NCBI GenBank assembly: GCA_040877875.1
Contig: JBBDNC010000096.1
Location: forward strand, 1-23,190
Source of the DNA: JBBDNC01 sp040877875
GTDB taxonomy: Bacteria; Bacteroidota; Rhodothermia; Balneolales; Balneolaceae
Direction of reading: 5' to 3'
Length of the DNA: 23,190 nucleotides
Each line of letters begins with the position of its first letter. Positions within the stretch are counted from its first letter, which is position 1. A program made the position numbers and the translations under genes. The notes under the pieces are model-generated. The model was not told the DNA's origin. It did not search any database and saw only the letters and a list, made by a program, of their open reading frames with translations. Shown one piece after another: positions 1-7,194 of this stretch.

Positions 1-125
<125 letters not shown>

Positions 126-165
126 ATTGTTTGCCTGCCTTGCGTTGCCAAAGGCATGCTTTGGC

Positions 166-258
166 GGTTCAAATCCAGTCGCCCCGACTTTGATCAACGG
201 ATGGAGACGTTGAAAATGTTCATATGTAAATGTGTCCTCGACAGGTACCGGGGGTTCA
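166..258 (+). repeat. Tandem repeat unit 2: orphan tRNA-Pro 3' end (tRNA remnant)
   Basis: This is the second copy of the 133-bp-period repeat. It begins sharply in the T arm at 166. The sequence upstream (126-165) is not tRNA, so this copy holds only a 22-nt tRNA end and cannot make a tRNA. It could be left from an array of tRNA genes with an internal deletion, or be an att-like scar of an element that used the tRNA 3' end. There is no integrase in the window, so I cannot separate these. Confidence 0.8.
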
Positions 259-357
259 TTGCTTGTCCGCTTTCCTTTGCCATGGTTGTGTTAATATTAT
301 GGCGTTTCATGCCCGGCTATTCCTGGAGTGAAGTCGGACGTACATCTTGAACGAATG
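259..357. other. Non-coding spacer after the tRNA repeats
   Basis: Together with the repeats, 55-418 is about 360 bp without a convincing gene. Open frames across the repeats would read through the tRNA remnant and encode nothing recognisable. The stretch at 330-346 contains the 11-mer GGACGTACATC, which recurs in the intergenic repeat near 20558. Nothing else in 259-357 is recognisable. Confidence 0.5.
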
Positions 358-443
358 CCAGGAGTCTGTCGGACTTCGTTTAATCTACTGCCTCAAACCT
401 GACATTTCCATGTAGCAATCACCTAAGTCCGACAGGCTCCTGG
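358..443. repeat. Dispersed palindromic repeat, copy A (19-bp arms)
   Basis: The left arm 358-376 and right arm 425-443 are inverted repeats that pair at 18 of 19 positions, and the remaining pair would be a G-U wobble in RNA. They flank a 48-nt centre. Positions 388-443 align without gaps to 9446-9501 at about 44 of 56 positions, so this is a repeat family and not a one-off hairpin. Size and form suggest a MITE- or REP-like non-autonomous element. The right arm overlaps the 3' end of the lipoprotein gene that stops at 419. Confidence 0.8.
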
Positions 444-2683
444 TGAGTTTGGGAACCTCCTGTATCAAACTCAAAGCGGGTTCGTTCGACCGGTTCAAGC
501 CGGTCGCTGTTTTCCGTGATTCGATAAAACCGGTTCATTTCAGTGTTCTCAAATACCTGTGTGGTCCCGCTGGCAGGCCAGAAAACTTCAATGCGCCGGA
601 TCGAGGTTGCATCGCCCAATCCGATTTCCTGTTGAAGACTTGAGGATCCGAAACTGCTGCCGGTTGAGACGACCTCATGGATTTCGCGGGATCCGTCCGG
701 CGTATTGATATCGATTTTAATTCGGTTCCCGATCCCTGCACGGTTACTTTCTTCGCCTTTGAAGAGAAGGGTAACCCATTTGTGGTTATCCGTTCCGGGA
801 TTATGGAATAAGGCATTCATATACACGTCTCCTTCCAGTGCTCCCCCGATGACCGTAAAAATATCCTGGCTGCCGTTATTGTTCAGGTCTGCGAAGGAAA
901 CTCCGTGTCCTTTTTGCAGATGGCCAAAGCCGCCCGATGCCGTCACTTCCTGAAATTCCCTACCGGCGTTATTGCGGAACATCCGGTTCGGGATGATCGT
1001 ACGCATATCGGGATCGCCGGACCCCACATAAAAGTCGGGATACCCGTCATTGTCCAGGTCCCCGTAGTTTGAGCCCATGGTGTAGAGGACCTTGTCCATC
1101 CCGGCGTTCCGTGTGATATCCGTGAATGTCCCGTCTCCATTATTTTGATACAATCTGGGCAGTTCAGCCTTGTGGGGCTTTCCGAGGTATTCATTTGCCA
1201 CATCACCGGCCGTTGCATAGTACCCGGACACAAACAGGTCCAGCCATCCGTTGTTGTTGTAATCCCAAAACCAGACCGGAAAACTTTCAACCGGTTCGGC
1301 AACCCCGGCCGATTCGGTGACGTCGGTGAAGCGGGGGATCCCTCCATTGTCATTTTCCGGTCCGTCATTTCGAAACAGGATATTGGGCCGGCCGAGTCTG
1401 GAGATATACAGGTCCTGGAGCCCGTCGTTATTAAAATCTCCTGCAGTGACCCCTTTAATAAAGCCGATCACATCCACGCCGGCCTGTTCGGAAGCTTGGG
1501 TGAATGTACCGTCCCGGTTGCTGAGGTAAAATTCGGATGGATGCAGGCCTTCACCGGTCGATTCGTTTCCGATAAACAGATCCAGCCAGCCGTCGTTATT
1601 GAAGTCGGCCCAGACGGCGGTCTGGGTAGGATGAAAACTCAGCAGGCCCGCACTTTCCGTAATATCCGAAAAGGTACCGTCGCCATTGTTTCTGAGAAGG
1701 GAATTCGGATGAAGGCCCGCCTCACCCAGCCAGGCTCCCCGTAACACGAGGACGTCCGCATAACCGTCGTTGTTGAAGTCGGCGTGACGCAGATTCAATC
1801 CGCCGACAATGCCCGTCAGACCGGCCTCTTCCGTTTTGTCGATGAACCTGCCCTCCCCGTTGTTTTCGAAGTACCGAAGCGGGTCGGAAAGGCCCCAGGA
1901 GGAAGCTATGATATCAATGAAGCCGTTGCGGTTAAAATCCTCGGTGATGCTGCCGCCGGACAAGGACATCTCGTCAGCCAGTCCCGCCTGGAGTGCGATA
2001 TCGGGGAACCGGCTGATTTCGTAGTCTGATTCAAAAACGTCAGGGGGAATGAGCCACTGTTCGGGAACGTCGTCCGGGTGCCGTCCAAGGGTCATGTAGG
2101 CAATATTCAAAAGCCACCGGGCTTCCATATTGTCAGTGCCCCACGTCTGGAGGATCCTCCGGTACATCTCCATAGCTTTTTCGGAGCCTTCGGTTATTGA
2201 ATGGACCCCCTCTCCGCGAATCGGAAAAAGACAGGAGTCGGCCGAATGGTTGATCAGACAATTTTGCTGCTCTCCCAGGCGGAGGTACGAAAACGCCAAT
2301 AAGTCAACAATTGATCTTTCATATTTTTCAAGAAGATCCGTGTGTTCGGTTTCAAGTTCCTGTAAAACGGAGTTTAAAATTTCGATGGCCTCTTCCGTTT
2401 GTCCCGCGTACACCAGTTCCTGGGCCAAAGTGCCCTGGAATTGTATTCTTCTGTCTATTCCGGGGGGTATTGGATTGCTTTTTAACAGTTCCACCCGAGC
2501 GCGATTTGCATATTCATTCATTCTCGGCTGAACATTTTTAGCGATACTGTCCAGCCGGGCGGCCATGGCTTCCGTTCCGTCTTCCAATACCTTGATGTTC
2601 GGCGTTTCACTGCATGCCACGATAATGATACAGGACAACAACGTAACACCAAGGTGGAATATGAACCGAAGGCTTCTGGGCAT
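419..2683 (-). CDS. FG-GAP/VCBS-repeat and ASPIC/UnbV-domain lipoprotein (CRTAC1-like)
   Basis: This predicted exported lipoprotein has 754 aa. The N-terminus has a hydrophobic signal with a lipobox ending IIVAC, so lipidation is expected at C24. Residues about 40-200 are helical and TPR-like. Seven calcium-loop motifs of the type DFNNDGxxD follow at about 249, 302, 360, 416, 474, 542 and 598, marking FG-GAP/VCBS blades of a beta-propeller. An ASPIC/UnbV domain lies at about 647-724 and includes NRAGIGNRIKI and a VFWPASGT stretch. Proteins of this type are common in Bacteroidota and related phyla; they sit on the cell surface or outer membrane and their ligands are mostly unknown. The ATG at 2681-2683 has no Shine-Dalgarno site. 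The last eight residues (about HQEPVGLR) and the stop are encoded in a palindromic repeat arm. The gene stands alone. Confidence 0.9.
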   Translation of the reverse strand: MPRSLRFIFHLGVTLLSCIIIVACSETPNIKVLEDGTEAMAARLDSIAKNVQPRMNEYANRARVELLKSNPIPPGIDRRIQFQGTLAQELVYAGQTEEAIEILNSVLQELETEHTDLLEKYERSIVDLLAFSYLRLGEQQNCLINHSADSCLFPIRGEGVHSITEGSEKAMEMYRRILQTWGTDNMEARWLLNIAYMTLGRHPDDVPEQWLIPPDVFESDYEISRFPDIALQAGLADEMSLSGGSITEDFNRNGFIDIIASSWGLSDPLRYFENNGEGRFIDKTEEAGLTGIVGGLNLRHADFNNDGYADVLVLRGAWLGEAGLHPNSLLRNNGDGTFSDITESAGLLSFHPTQTAVWADFNNDGWLDLFIGNESTGEGLHPSEFYLSNRDGTFTQASEQAGVDVIGFIKGVTAGDFNNDGLQDLYISRLGRPNILFRNDGPENDNGGIPRFTDVTESAGVAEPVESFPVWFWDYNNNGWLDLFVSGYYATAGDVANEYLGKPHKAELPRLYQNNGDGTFTDITRNAGMDKVLYTMGSNYGDLDNDGYPDFYVGSGDPDMRTIIPNRMFRNNAGREFQEVTASGGFGHLQKGHGVSFADLNNNGSQDIFTVIGGALEGDVYMNALFHNPGTDNHKWVTLLFKGEESNRAGIGNRIKIDINTPDGSREIHEVVSTGSSFGSSSLQQEIGLGDATSIRRIEVFWPASGTTQVFENTEMNRFYRITENSDRLEPVERTRFEFDTGGSQTHQEPVGLR

Positions 2684-2892
2684 GATTATTAGATGAATTT
2701 CCGGTTATTACAGGGCAATGATGATGATACTACCCAAAAGTCTTTCAAACAAGAAAGATGTAAAGGCTGATGCCGGTTTCGTATGAAGGTTGGGGAAGCA
2801 TTGTTTGAAGAGGGAGATTTGCAGGAGGTGCAGTCTTGTCTCCTTGTTGCCGGCATTTCGGGAATAAATGCATGGGAATGAAACCTTGATAT
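2684..2892. other. Spacer between the lipoprotein gene and the cold-shock terminator
   Basis: This stretch of about 210 bp should hold the promoter of the minus-strand lipoprotein gene. Short open frames cross it but have no family resemblance or ribosome binding site. I see no RNA gene or repeat in it. Confidence 0.4.
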
Positions 2893-2924
2893 AAAAAAGG
2901 CCCGCTTCCGGAAAGAAGCAGGCC
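2893..2924 (-). terminator. Rho-independent terminator of the cold-shock gene
   Basis: Read on the minus strand, GGCCTGCTTC (2924-2915) pairs with GAAGCGGGCC (2908-2899) across a 6-nt loop, with one G-U pair. Six T follow (2898-2893). It lies 28 bp past the cold-shock stop codon. The strong stem and T run make this a confident call. Confidence 0.9.
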
Positions 2925-2952
2925 TCAAGATTCAATAATGTTGATGAAATCC

Positions 2953-3171
2953 TTATTCGTAAACGAGGCTTTCAACTTCCGTGGCACTCAGGCCTTTCGG
3001 TGTCTCTTCTACAGAGAATTCCACGGCTTCACCGTCTTCCAGGCCTTGTTGAAAGTCCAGATTTTGAACATTATTTCTGTGGACAAAAACATCTTTTCCA
3101 CCTTCGTCGGGCTCGATGAATCCAAAACCTTTTTCTGCGTCGAACCATTTTACTTTTCCTTGTTGTCTCAT
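2953..3171 (-). CDS. Cold-shock domain protein (CspA family)
   Basis: This is a single-domain nucleic-acid-binding protein of 72 aa. It starts MRQQGKVKWFDAEKGFGFIE and so has RNP1 (KGFGFIEP) and RNP2 (VFVHRNNV), the two surface motifs that bind single-stranded RNA or DNA in this family. Family members act as RNA chaperones that melt structure in mRNA, often in the cold. The frame is open upstream to an ATG at 3198, but the family starts at the ATG at 3169-3171, which I use. The gene is a single unit with a strong terminator just downstream. Cold-shock genes often have long regulatory leaders. The upstream spacer is long enough for one but I cannot show it. Confidence 0.93.
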   Translation of the reverse strand: MRQQGKVKWFDAEKGFGFIEPDEGGKDVFVHRNNVQNLDFQQGLEDGEAVEFSVEETPKGLSATEVESLVYE

Positions 3172-3629
3172 ATGATTTATATACCTTTTTTTATACACCT
3201 AAAGTGTTCATCCATCGAAAGAGGGGCTTTACCACGTCGTTCCAGAAAAGACTACTAAATATTGTTAGGTGAGTAGATTAAAAATAACAAGTGTAAGATA
3301 AGGGTCAGAACGGAAAACTCAAATAAATCTTCCGGTTGACGTTATTTATGTATCGAATAGGTCTTGTCAACAATACATATCGTTTAAAAAATAGTAGTTT
3401 TACTGAATGAAAATCGTATACGAAAAACGGAATGAGTGTACGGTTCTCCCGGTTCGGCTAAATCCGGGCAGGATTAAATTTATAAATAGATTTTTCGCCC
3501 GTTTATGTCGAACTTCGTTCGGTTGAGAATATTACAGTTTGACGGACCTTTTGGAGTTCGAAACGAAATAGGACAGGAGACCGTTTTCATATTGATTTTT
3601 CAGCCTGTCGCAAGTAGATGTTAAGTTAA
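3172..3629. other. AT-rich divergent spacer between the cold-shock gene and argB
   Basis: About 460 bp hold no convincing gene. The spacer must carry the cold-shock promoter (minus) and the arginine-cluster promoter (plus). Visible symmetry includes GTTGAC (3335-3340) with GTCAAC (3366-3371), interleaved with ATGTAT (3348-3353) and ATACAT (3373-3378), and a small hairpin CGAAC/GTTCG at 3509-3521. None is a clear ArgR box or known riboswitch, and I do not assign a function. Confidence 0.5.
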
Positions 3630-3665
3630 ATGAATAACATGGATGAACGGATGGTGTTCGTATAA
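3630..3665 (+). other. Possible 11-codon leader ORF abutting argB
   Basis: ATG at 3630 opens a frame that encodes MNNMDERMVFV and ends with TAA at 3663-3665. The argB ATG follows with no gap and in the same frame. Translational coupling is possible. The peptide has only one Arg, so it is not a classic arginine attenuator peptide. It may be chance. Confidence 0.2.
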
Positions 3666-4595
3666 ATGAATCAAAATGAAAAGGCGGGTGGTGAGAACGC
3701 AGGGGGAGGATCTGTAACTCCTGACGCTGAACTGCTAAAGAAATTGAAAGGTAAGATTGTATTGATCAAGTATGGCGGAAATGCCATGGTAGAGGAGTCT
3801 GCCAGGAATCAGGTTATGGATCAGGTTGCAATTCTGAAGGAGCTGGGTGTTTGGCCGGTGATCGTACACGGAGGTGGGCCGGTCATCCGGAATTTACTGG
3901 AAGAGGTCGGAATTGAATCGAAATTTGTTGACGGGCATCGTTTGACAGACCGGAATGCGATGGGGTATGTTGAAATGGCCTTGCGGGGACGGGTAAACGG
4001 CAGCATCGTGAAGGAGTTGAATGCCCGGAAATTGAAAGCCGTAGGGTTGTCCGGCAAAGACGCCGGGATGGTGACGGCTGTAAAACGTAAAGTTGAAATG
4101 GAATCAGGCAGTGTGACCGAACAGGTAGACTTGGGCCACGTCGGGGATGTCCTGTCGATTGAGACAGACCTGATTCTGACTCTCCTGGAAAAAGAATATA
4201 TTCCTGTGATCGCACCGATTGGAATCGGAGAAGATCAACTGGATTATAATATCAATGCTGATATGTTTGCAGGCCATATGGCAGGGGCATTGAATGCGGT
4301 GGCTTTTGTAGCCCTTACAAATGTGGACGGTTTGCTGATGGACCCGGAGGATCCGGATTCACTTGTTGAAAATTTGACTCTTGAAGAAGTGAATACCCGA
4401 ATGGGCAAAAGTATCCGCGGAGGGATGATCCCCAAAGTGGAAGCTTGCCTGATTGCCTTGCGGAAGGGCGTGAAACAAGCTCATATTGTCAACGGTATGA
4501 AACCGGATACTTTGTTAATTAAATTACTGACGCGCCGCTCGTGCGGAACCACGATTTCAAAAGTGAGAAGCAAAAAAGGTAAAAAGCAAAAATGA
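3666..4595 (+). CDS. argB: Acetylglutamate kinase
   Basis: ArgB phosphorylates N-acetyl-L-glutamate with ATP, the second step of arginine synthesis, in the cytoplasm. The 309-aa protein has the amino-acid kinase fold signatures: KYGGNAM at about 35-41 (phosphate-binding lysine and glycines), HGGGP at 68-72, FVDGHRLTD near 87-95, an NINADMFAG stretch, and RGGMIPK near the C-terminal third. About 28 residues precede the kinase core. Arginine-inhibited hexameric members of the family carry an N-terminal helix there, so feedback inhibition is plausible but only inferred. The ATG follows directly after the TAA of a short upstream frame, which limits how far the start can move. It is the first gene of the argB-argD-argC-argJ run. 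Confidence 0.96.
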   Translation: MNQNEKAGGENAGGGSVTPDAELLKKLKGKIVLIKYGGNAMVEESARNQVMDQVAILKELGVWPVIVHGGGPVIRNLLEEVGIESKFVDGHRLTDRNAMGYVEMALRGRVNGSIVKELNARKLKAVGLSGKDAGMVTAVKRKVEMESGSVTEQVDLGHVGDVLSIETDLILTLLEKEYIPVIAPIGIGEDQLDYNINADMFAGHMAGALNAVAFVALTNVDGLLMDPEDPDSLVENLTLEEVNTRMGKSIRGGMIPKVEACLIALRKGVKQAHIVNGMKPDTLLIKLLTRRSCGTTISKVRSKKGKKQK

Positions 4596-4602
4596 TATTT
4601 TC

Positions 4603-4737
4603 ATGAATGAACCTGACGGACGGAAAATGACACCCTGCCGTGACCCACAAGGGGAGGGGGAAGTATTGAATTTATCAACAGATTCCCTCTACATTCTGCA
4701 CTTTTTTTGCCATGGTTTTTTATGCCGGATGAAGTAA
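4603..4737 (+). other. Possible 44-aa small ORF filling the argB-argD gap
   Basis: An ATG 7 nt after the argB stop opens a 44-codon frame that ends with TAA at 4735-4737, 4 nt before the first possible argD ATG. It begins MNEPDGRKM and has a hydrophobic Cys-containing C-terminal third (near LHFFCHGFLC). No family is recognised and there is no clear Shine-Dalgarno site. A stop-free frame of this length has a fair chance of arising at random, so I list it as possible only. Confidence 0.2.
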
Positions 4738-4741
4738 AACG

Positions 4742-6004
4742 ATGAATTTATTTCAAAGAAACCTTAAAAGAATCTTAAGCGATATGAGTACCCAGACTGA
4801 AACGATACAAAAACTGGCCCGGGATCATCACTTTGATCTCTATAAGCGATATTCCATCACGTTACAAAAAGGAAGGGGAGCGCATGTGTGGGATATTGAG
4901 GGGAACAAGTATATCGATGCATTGGCGGGCATTGCAGTGAACAGTGTCGGGCATTGCCACCCGAAAGTGGTGGAAGCGATCAGGGAGCAGGCTGAAAAAT
5001 TAATCCATATTTCCAATCTGTACTACAGTGAACCCCAGAGCCGGCTGGCGGAACTGCTGACAGACCTTTCGGGAATGGATCGCGCTTTTTTTTGTAACAG
5101 TGGAGCCGAAGCGGTTGAAGCGGCTTTGAAACTTGCCAGGAAATACGGGAAGAAAAAGAATAAGAACGGGTCTGTCATTTCGATGGATAATTGTTTCCAC
5201 GGTCGTACACTGGGGACGATCTCGCTGGGAAAGGAGAAATATCGAAAGGGTTTTGACCCACTTCTTCCCGGGGTGGATCGTGTCGCGGTCAATGACCTGG
5301 GGGCTCTCCGTTCCAGGATGGACGATGAGACCCTGGCCGTGATCATTGAGCCGGTACAGGGAGAAGGTGGGGTGATTCCCGTTGACTATGGTTTCCTGAA
5401 GGGGGCACGTGAGCTATGCGACCAACATGAGGCATTGCTGATTTTTGACGAAATTCAATGTGGCCTGGCCCGAACGGGAAAAATGTTTGCCTGGATGCAT
5501 TACGATGTCAAACCGGATATTTTGTGTACGGCAAAAGCTTTGGGCGGCGGATTTCCCATTGGGGCGACACTGGCAAGTGATGAGGCGGCTTCCGCTTTTA
5601 GCCATGGAGAGCACGGGACTACATTTGGCGGGAATCCGCTGGCTTGTGCCGCTGCTTTGGCAGCCTTGTCCGTGATCCGGGATGAGGATTTGGCAACCCA
5701 GGCCAGGGAGAAAGGGGATTATATGATGAACGAAATCCGGGAACGGACAACCGGTTGGGAGTCGGTCCGGGAAGTTCGTGGAATCGGGTTGATGATCGGA
5801 GTGGATCTGACATTTAAAGGGGCCCCGGTTGTAGACAAAATGTTGGAAAAAGGAGTCCTCTCCAATTGTGCGTCCGATACGGTTATGCGTCTGCTTCCTC
5901 CGCTTGTAATCGGTTATGAAGATATCGACACGGTGATCGACACCCTTTTGGATTCGATCCGTGAATGCGAATCGCACGTCGGAGAACATCCCGATCCGGA
6001 ATGA
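4742..6004 (+). CDS. argD: Acetylornithine/succinylornithine-type aminotransferase
   Basis: ArgD moves an amino group from glutamate to N-acetylglutamate semialdehyde to give N-acetylornithine, using pyridoxal phosphate. This fold-type I, class III aminotransferase shows NSGAEAVEAALKLAR (about 119-133, cofactor phosphate site), FHGRTLG near 152-158, IFDEIQCG with Asp236 (about 234-241), and the Schiff-base lysine K265 in AKALGGG. From the first ATG it has 420 aa. An internal ATG at 4784 would start MSTQTETIQ and match the usual family N-terminus better, so 4784 is a serious alternative. Neither start has a strong Shine-Dalgarno site. Sitting between argB and argC supports the acetylornithine role over ornithine or GABA transamination. 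Confidence 0.93.
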   Translation: MNLFQRNLKRILSDMSTQTETIQKLARDHHFDLYKRYSITLQKGRGAHVWDIEGNKYIDALAGIAVNSVGHCHPKVVEAIREQAEKLIHISNLYYSEPQSRLAELLTDLSGMDRAFFCNSGAEAVEAALKLARKYGKKKNKNGSVISMDNCFHGRTLGTISLGKEKYRKGFDPLLPGVDRVAVNDLGALRSRMDDETLAVIIEPVQGEGGVIPVDYGFLKGARELCDQHEALLIFDEIQCGLARTGKMFAWMHYDVKPDILCTAKALGGGFPIGATLASDEAASAFSHGEHGTTFGGNPLACAAALAALSVIRDEDLATQAREKGDYMMNEIRERTTGWESVREVRGIGLMIGVDLTFKGAPVVDKMLEKGVLSNCASDTVMRLLPPLVIGYEDIDTVIDTLLDSIRECESHVGEHPDPE

Positions 6005-6092
6005 CCGGTCATCCGGATCTTCTCCTCTCTGCACTTTTATATTTATATTACGGGACAGGAAATAATATTTTTAATGGATTAGAACTGAATCT

Positions 6093-7130
6093 ATGGCCAA
6101 ATATAATGTCGGAGTTGTCGGTGCGACGGGGTATACCGGACTGGAATTGATAAGACTGCTTGTAGAGCATCCCAAGATCAGTCTGAAGATCGTCACTTCC
6201 CGAAGTTACGAGGGTGAAAAATTCTCAAAGGTCTACCCGTCATTCGAAGGGATCTTCGATAACGAATTGCAGGATGTACAATCGTTAAATGAATACGAGC
6301 TGGATCTTGTATTCCTTGCCCTGCCCCACCGGGTATCGATGGATTTTGTCAAGGAACACAAGCTTGAGAAATTCCGGGTCATAGATCTGTCCGGTGATTT
6401 TCGGCTGAATTCGGCTGAATCCTATCAGGCATGGTATGAAAAGAAGCATGTATGTCCTTCCTATATTGAAAAATCAGTATACGGGTTGCCGGAATTGAAT
6501 AGGGATCGAATCAGGAATGCAGAGTTGGTGGCAAATCCCGGGTGCTATCCAACCAGTGCAATCCTGGCTCTGGTTCCCCTGCTTCAGGGAAAGATGATTG
6601 AACCCGATTCAATCATCATAGATTCCAAATCCGGAGTGACCGGAGCAGGTGCCACGCCGAAAGAAATCACCCACTTTCCCAATCTCTTTGGAAACTTTTT
6701 TGCCTATGGGCTGACCCGGCACAGGCATACTCCCGAAATCGAACAAATTCTCGGGGAAGTAACAGGCCAGGAAATTCAGGTCCAGTTTACGCCTCACCTC
6801 CTGCCGATTGACCGGGGGATTCTGACAACGGCGTATTCCACTCCGACGAAAGCTCTGAACCATGATTTGGTGCGGGAAAGTTACCTGAATTTTTACGAGA
6901 AAGAACATTTTGTACGGGTTGTAGATCAACCGCCCTCGGTGAAAAACGTCCGTGGTTCAAACTACTGTGATGTCTATGCGACGTATGACGAGCGGACCCA
7001 CCGGATTATTACGATCACAGCGATCGATAATCTGGTGAAGGGAGCGGCCGGTCAGGCGATTCAGAATATGAACCTGATGTTCGGGATGATCGAACGGACC
7101 GGGCTCAAATATCCCCCTCTCAACCCCTGA
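6093..7130 (+). CDS. argC: N-acetyl-gamma-glutamyl-phosphate reductase
   Basis: ArgC reduces N-acetylglutamyl phosphate to the semialdehyde with NADPH, between the ArgB and ArgD steps. The 345-aa protein has the Rossmann motif GATGYTG at 10-16, the catalytic cysteine C151 in NPGCYPTS, and an RHRHTPE stretch that carries the catalytic His (about 212). Its length is usual for the family. The ATG follows 88 bp after argD, and MAKYNVGVVG is the normal N-terminus. No clear Shine-Dalgarno site is present. The 88-bp leader shares an 11-mer (TCTGCACTTTT, 6028-6038) with the argB-argD gap. Confidence 0.96.
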   Translation: MAKYNVGVVGATGYTGLELIRLLVEHPKISLKIVTSRSYEGEKFSKVYPSFEGIFDNELQDVQSLNEYELDLVFLALPHRVSMDFVKEHKLEKFRVIDLSGDFRLNSAESYQAWYEKKHVCPSYIEKSVYGLPELNRDRIRNAELVANPGCYPTSAILALVPLLQGKMIEPDSIIIDSKSGVTGAGATPKEITHFPNLFGNFFAYGLTRHRHTPEIEQILGEVTGQEIQVQFTPHLLPIDRGILTTAYSTPTKALNHDLVRESYLNFYEKEHFVRVVDQPPSVKNVRGSNYCDVYATYDERTHRIITITAIDNLVKGAAGQAIQNMNLMFGMIERTGLKYPPLNP

Positions 7131-7194
7131 CTAAAATTCAAATATCTTTGTTAACGGAAAGGATAAGTGATTAAAATTTAAAAGCTATAAAGCT

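Noticed and set aside
156..350. 64-aa plus-strand open frame over the tRNA repeat
   Set aside because: It reads through the orphan tRNA end and flanking repeat, and has no ribosome binding site or family resemblance.
1145..1744. 199-aa plus-strand open frame
   Set aside because: It is antisense to the FG-GAP repeats, whose repeated codons keep the reverse frame open; the minus-strand protein is clearly real.
2938..3258. 106-aa plus-strand open frame
   Set aside because: It is antisense to the cold-shock gene, whose RNP motifs settle the coding strand.
3335..3378. Interleaved inverted repeats upstream of argB as a riboswitch or pseudoknot
   Set aside because: The pairs are 6 bp each in AT-rich DNA, with no match to a known aptamer or ArgR box; chance is likely.
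5414..6034. 206-aa minus-strand open frame
   Set aside because: It is antisense to argD and shows low-complexity, Cys/His/Arg-rich composition typical of shadows.
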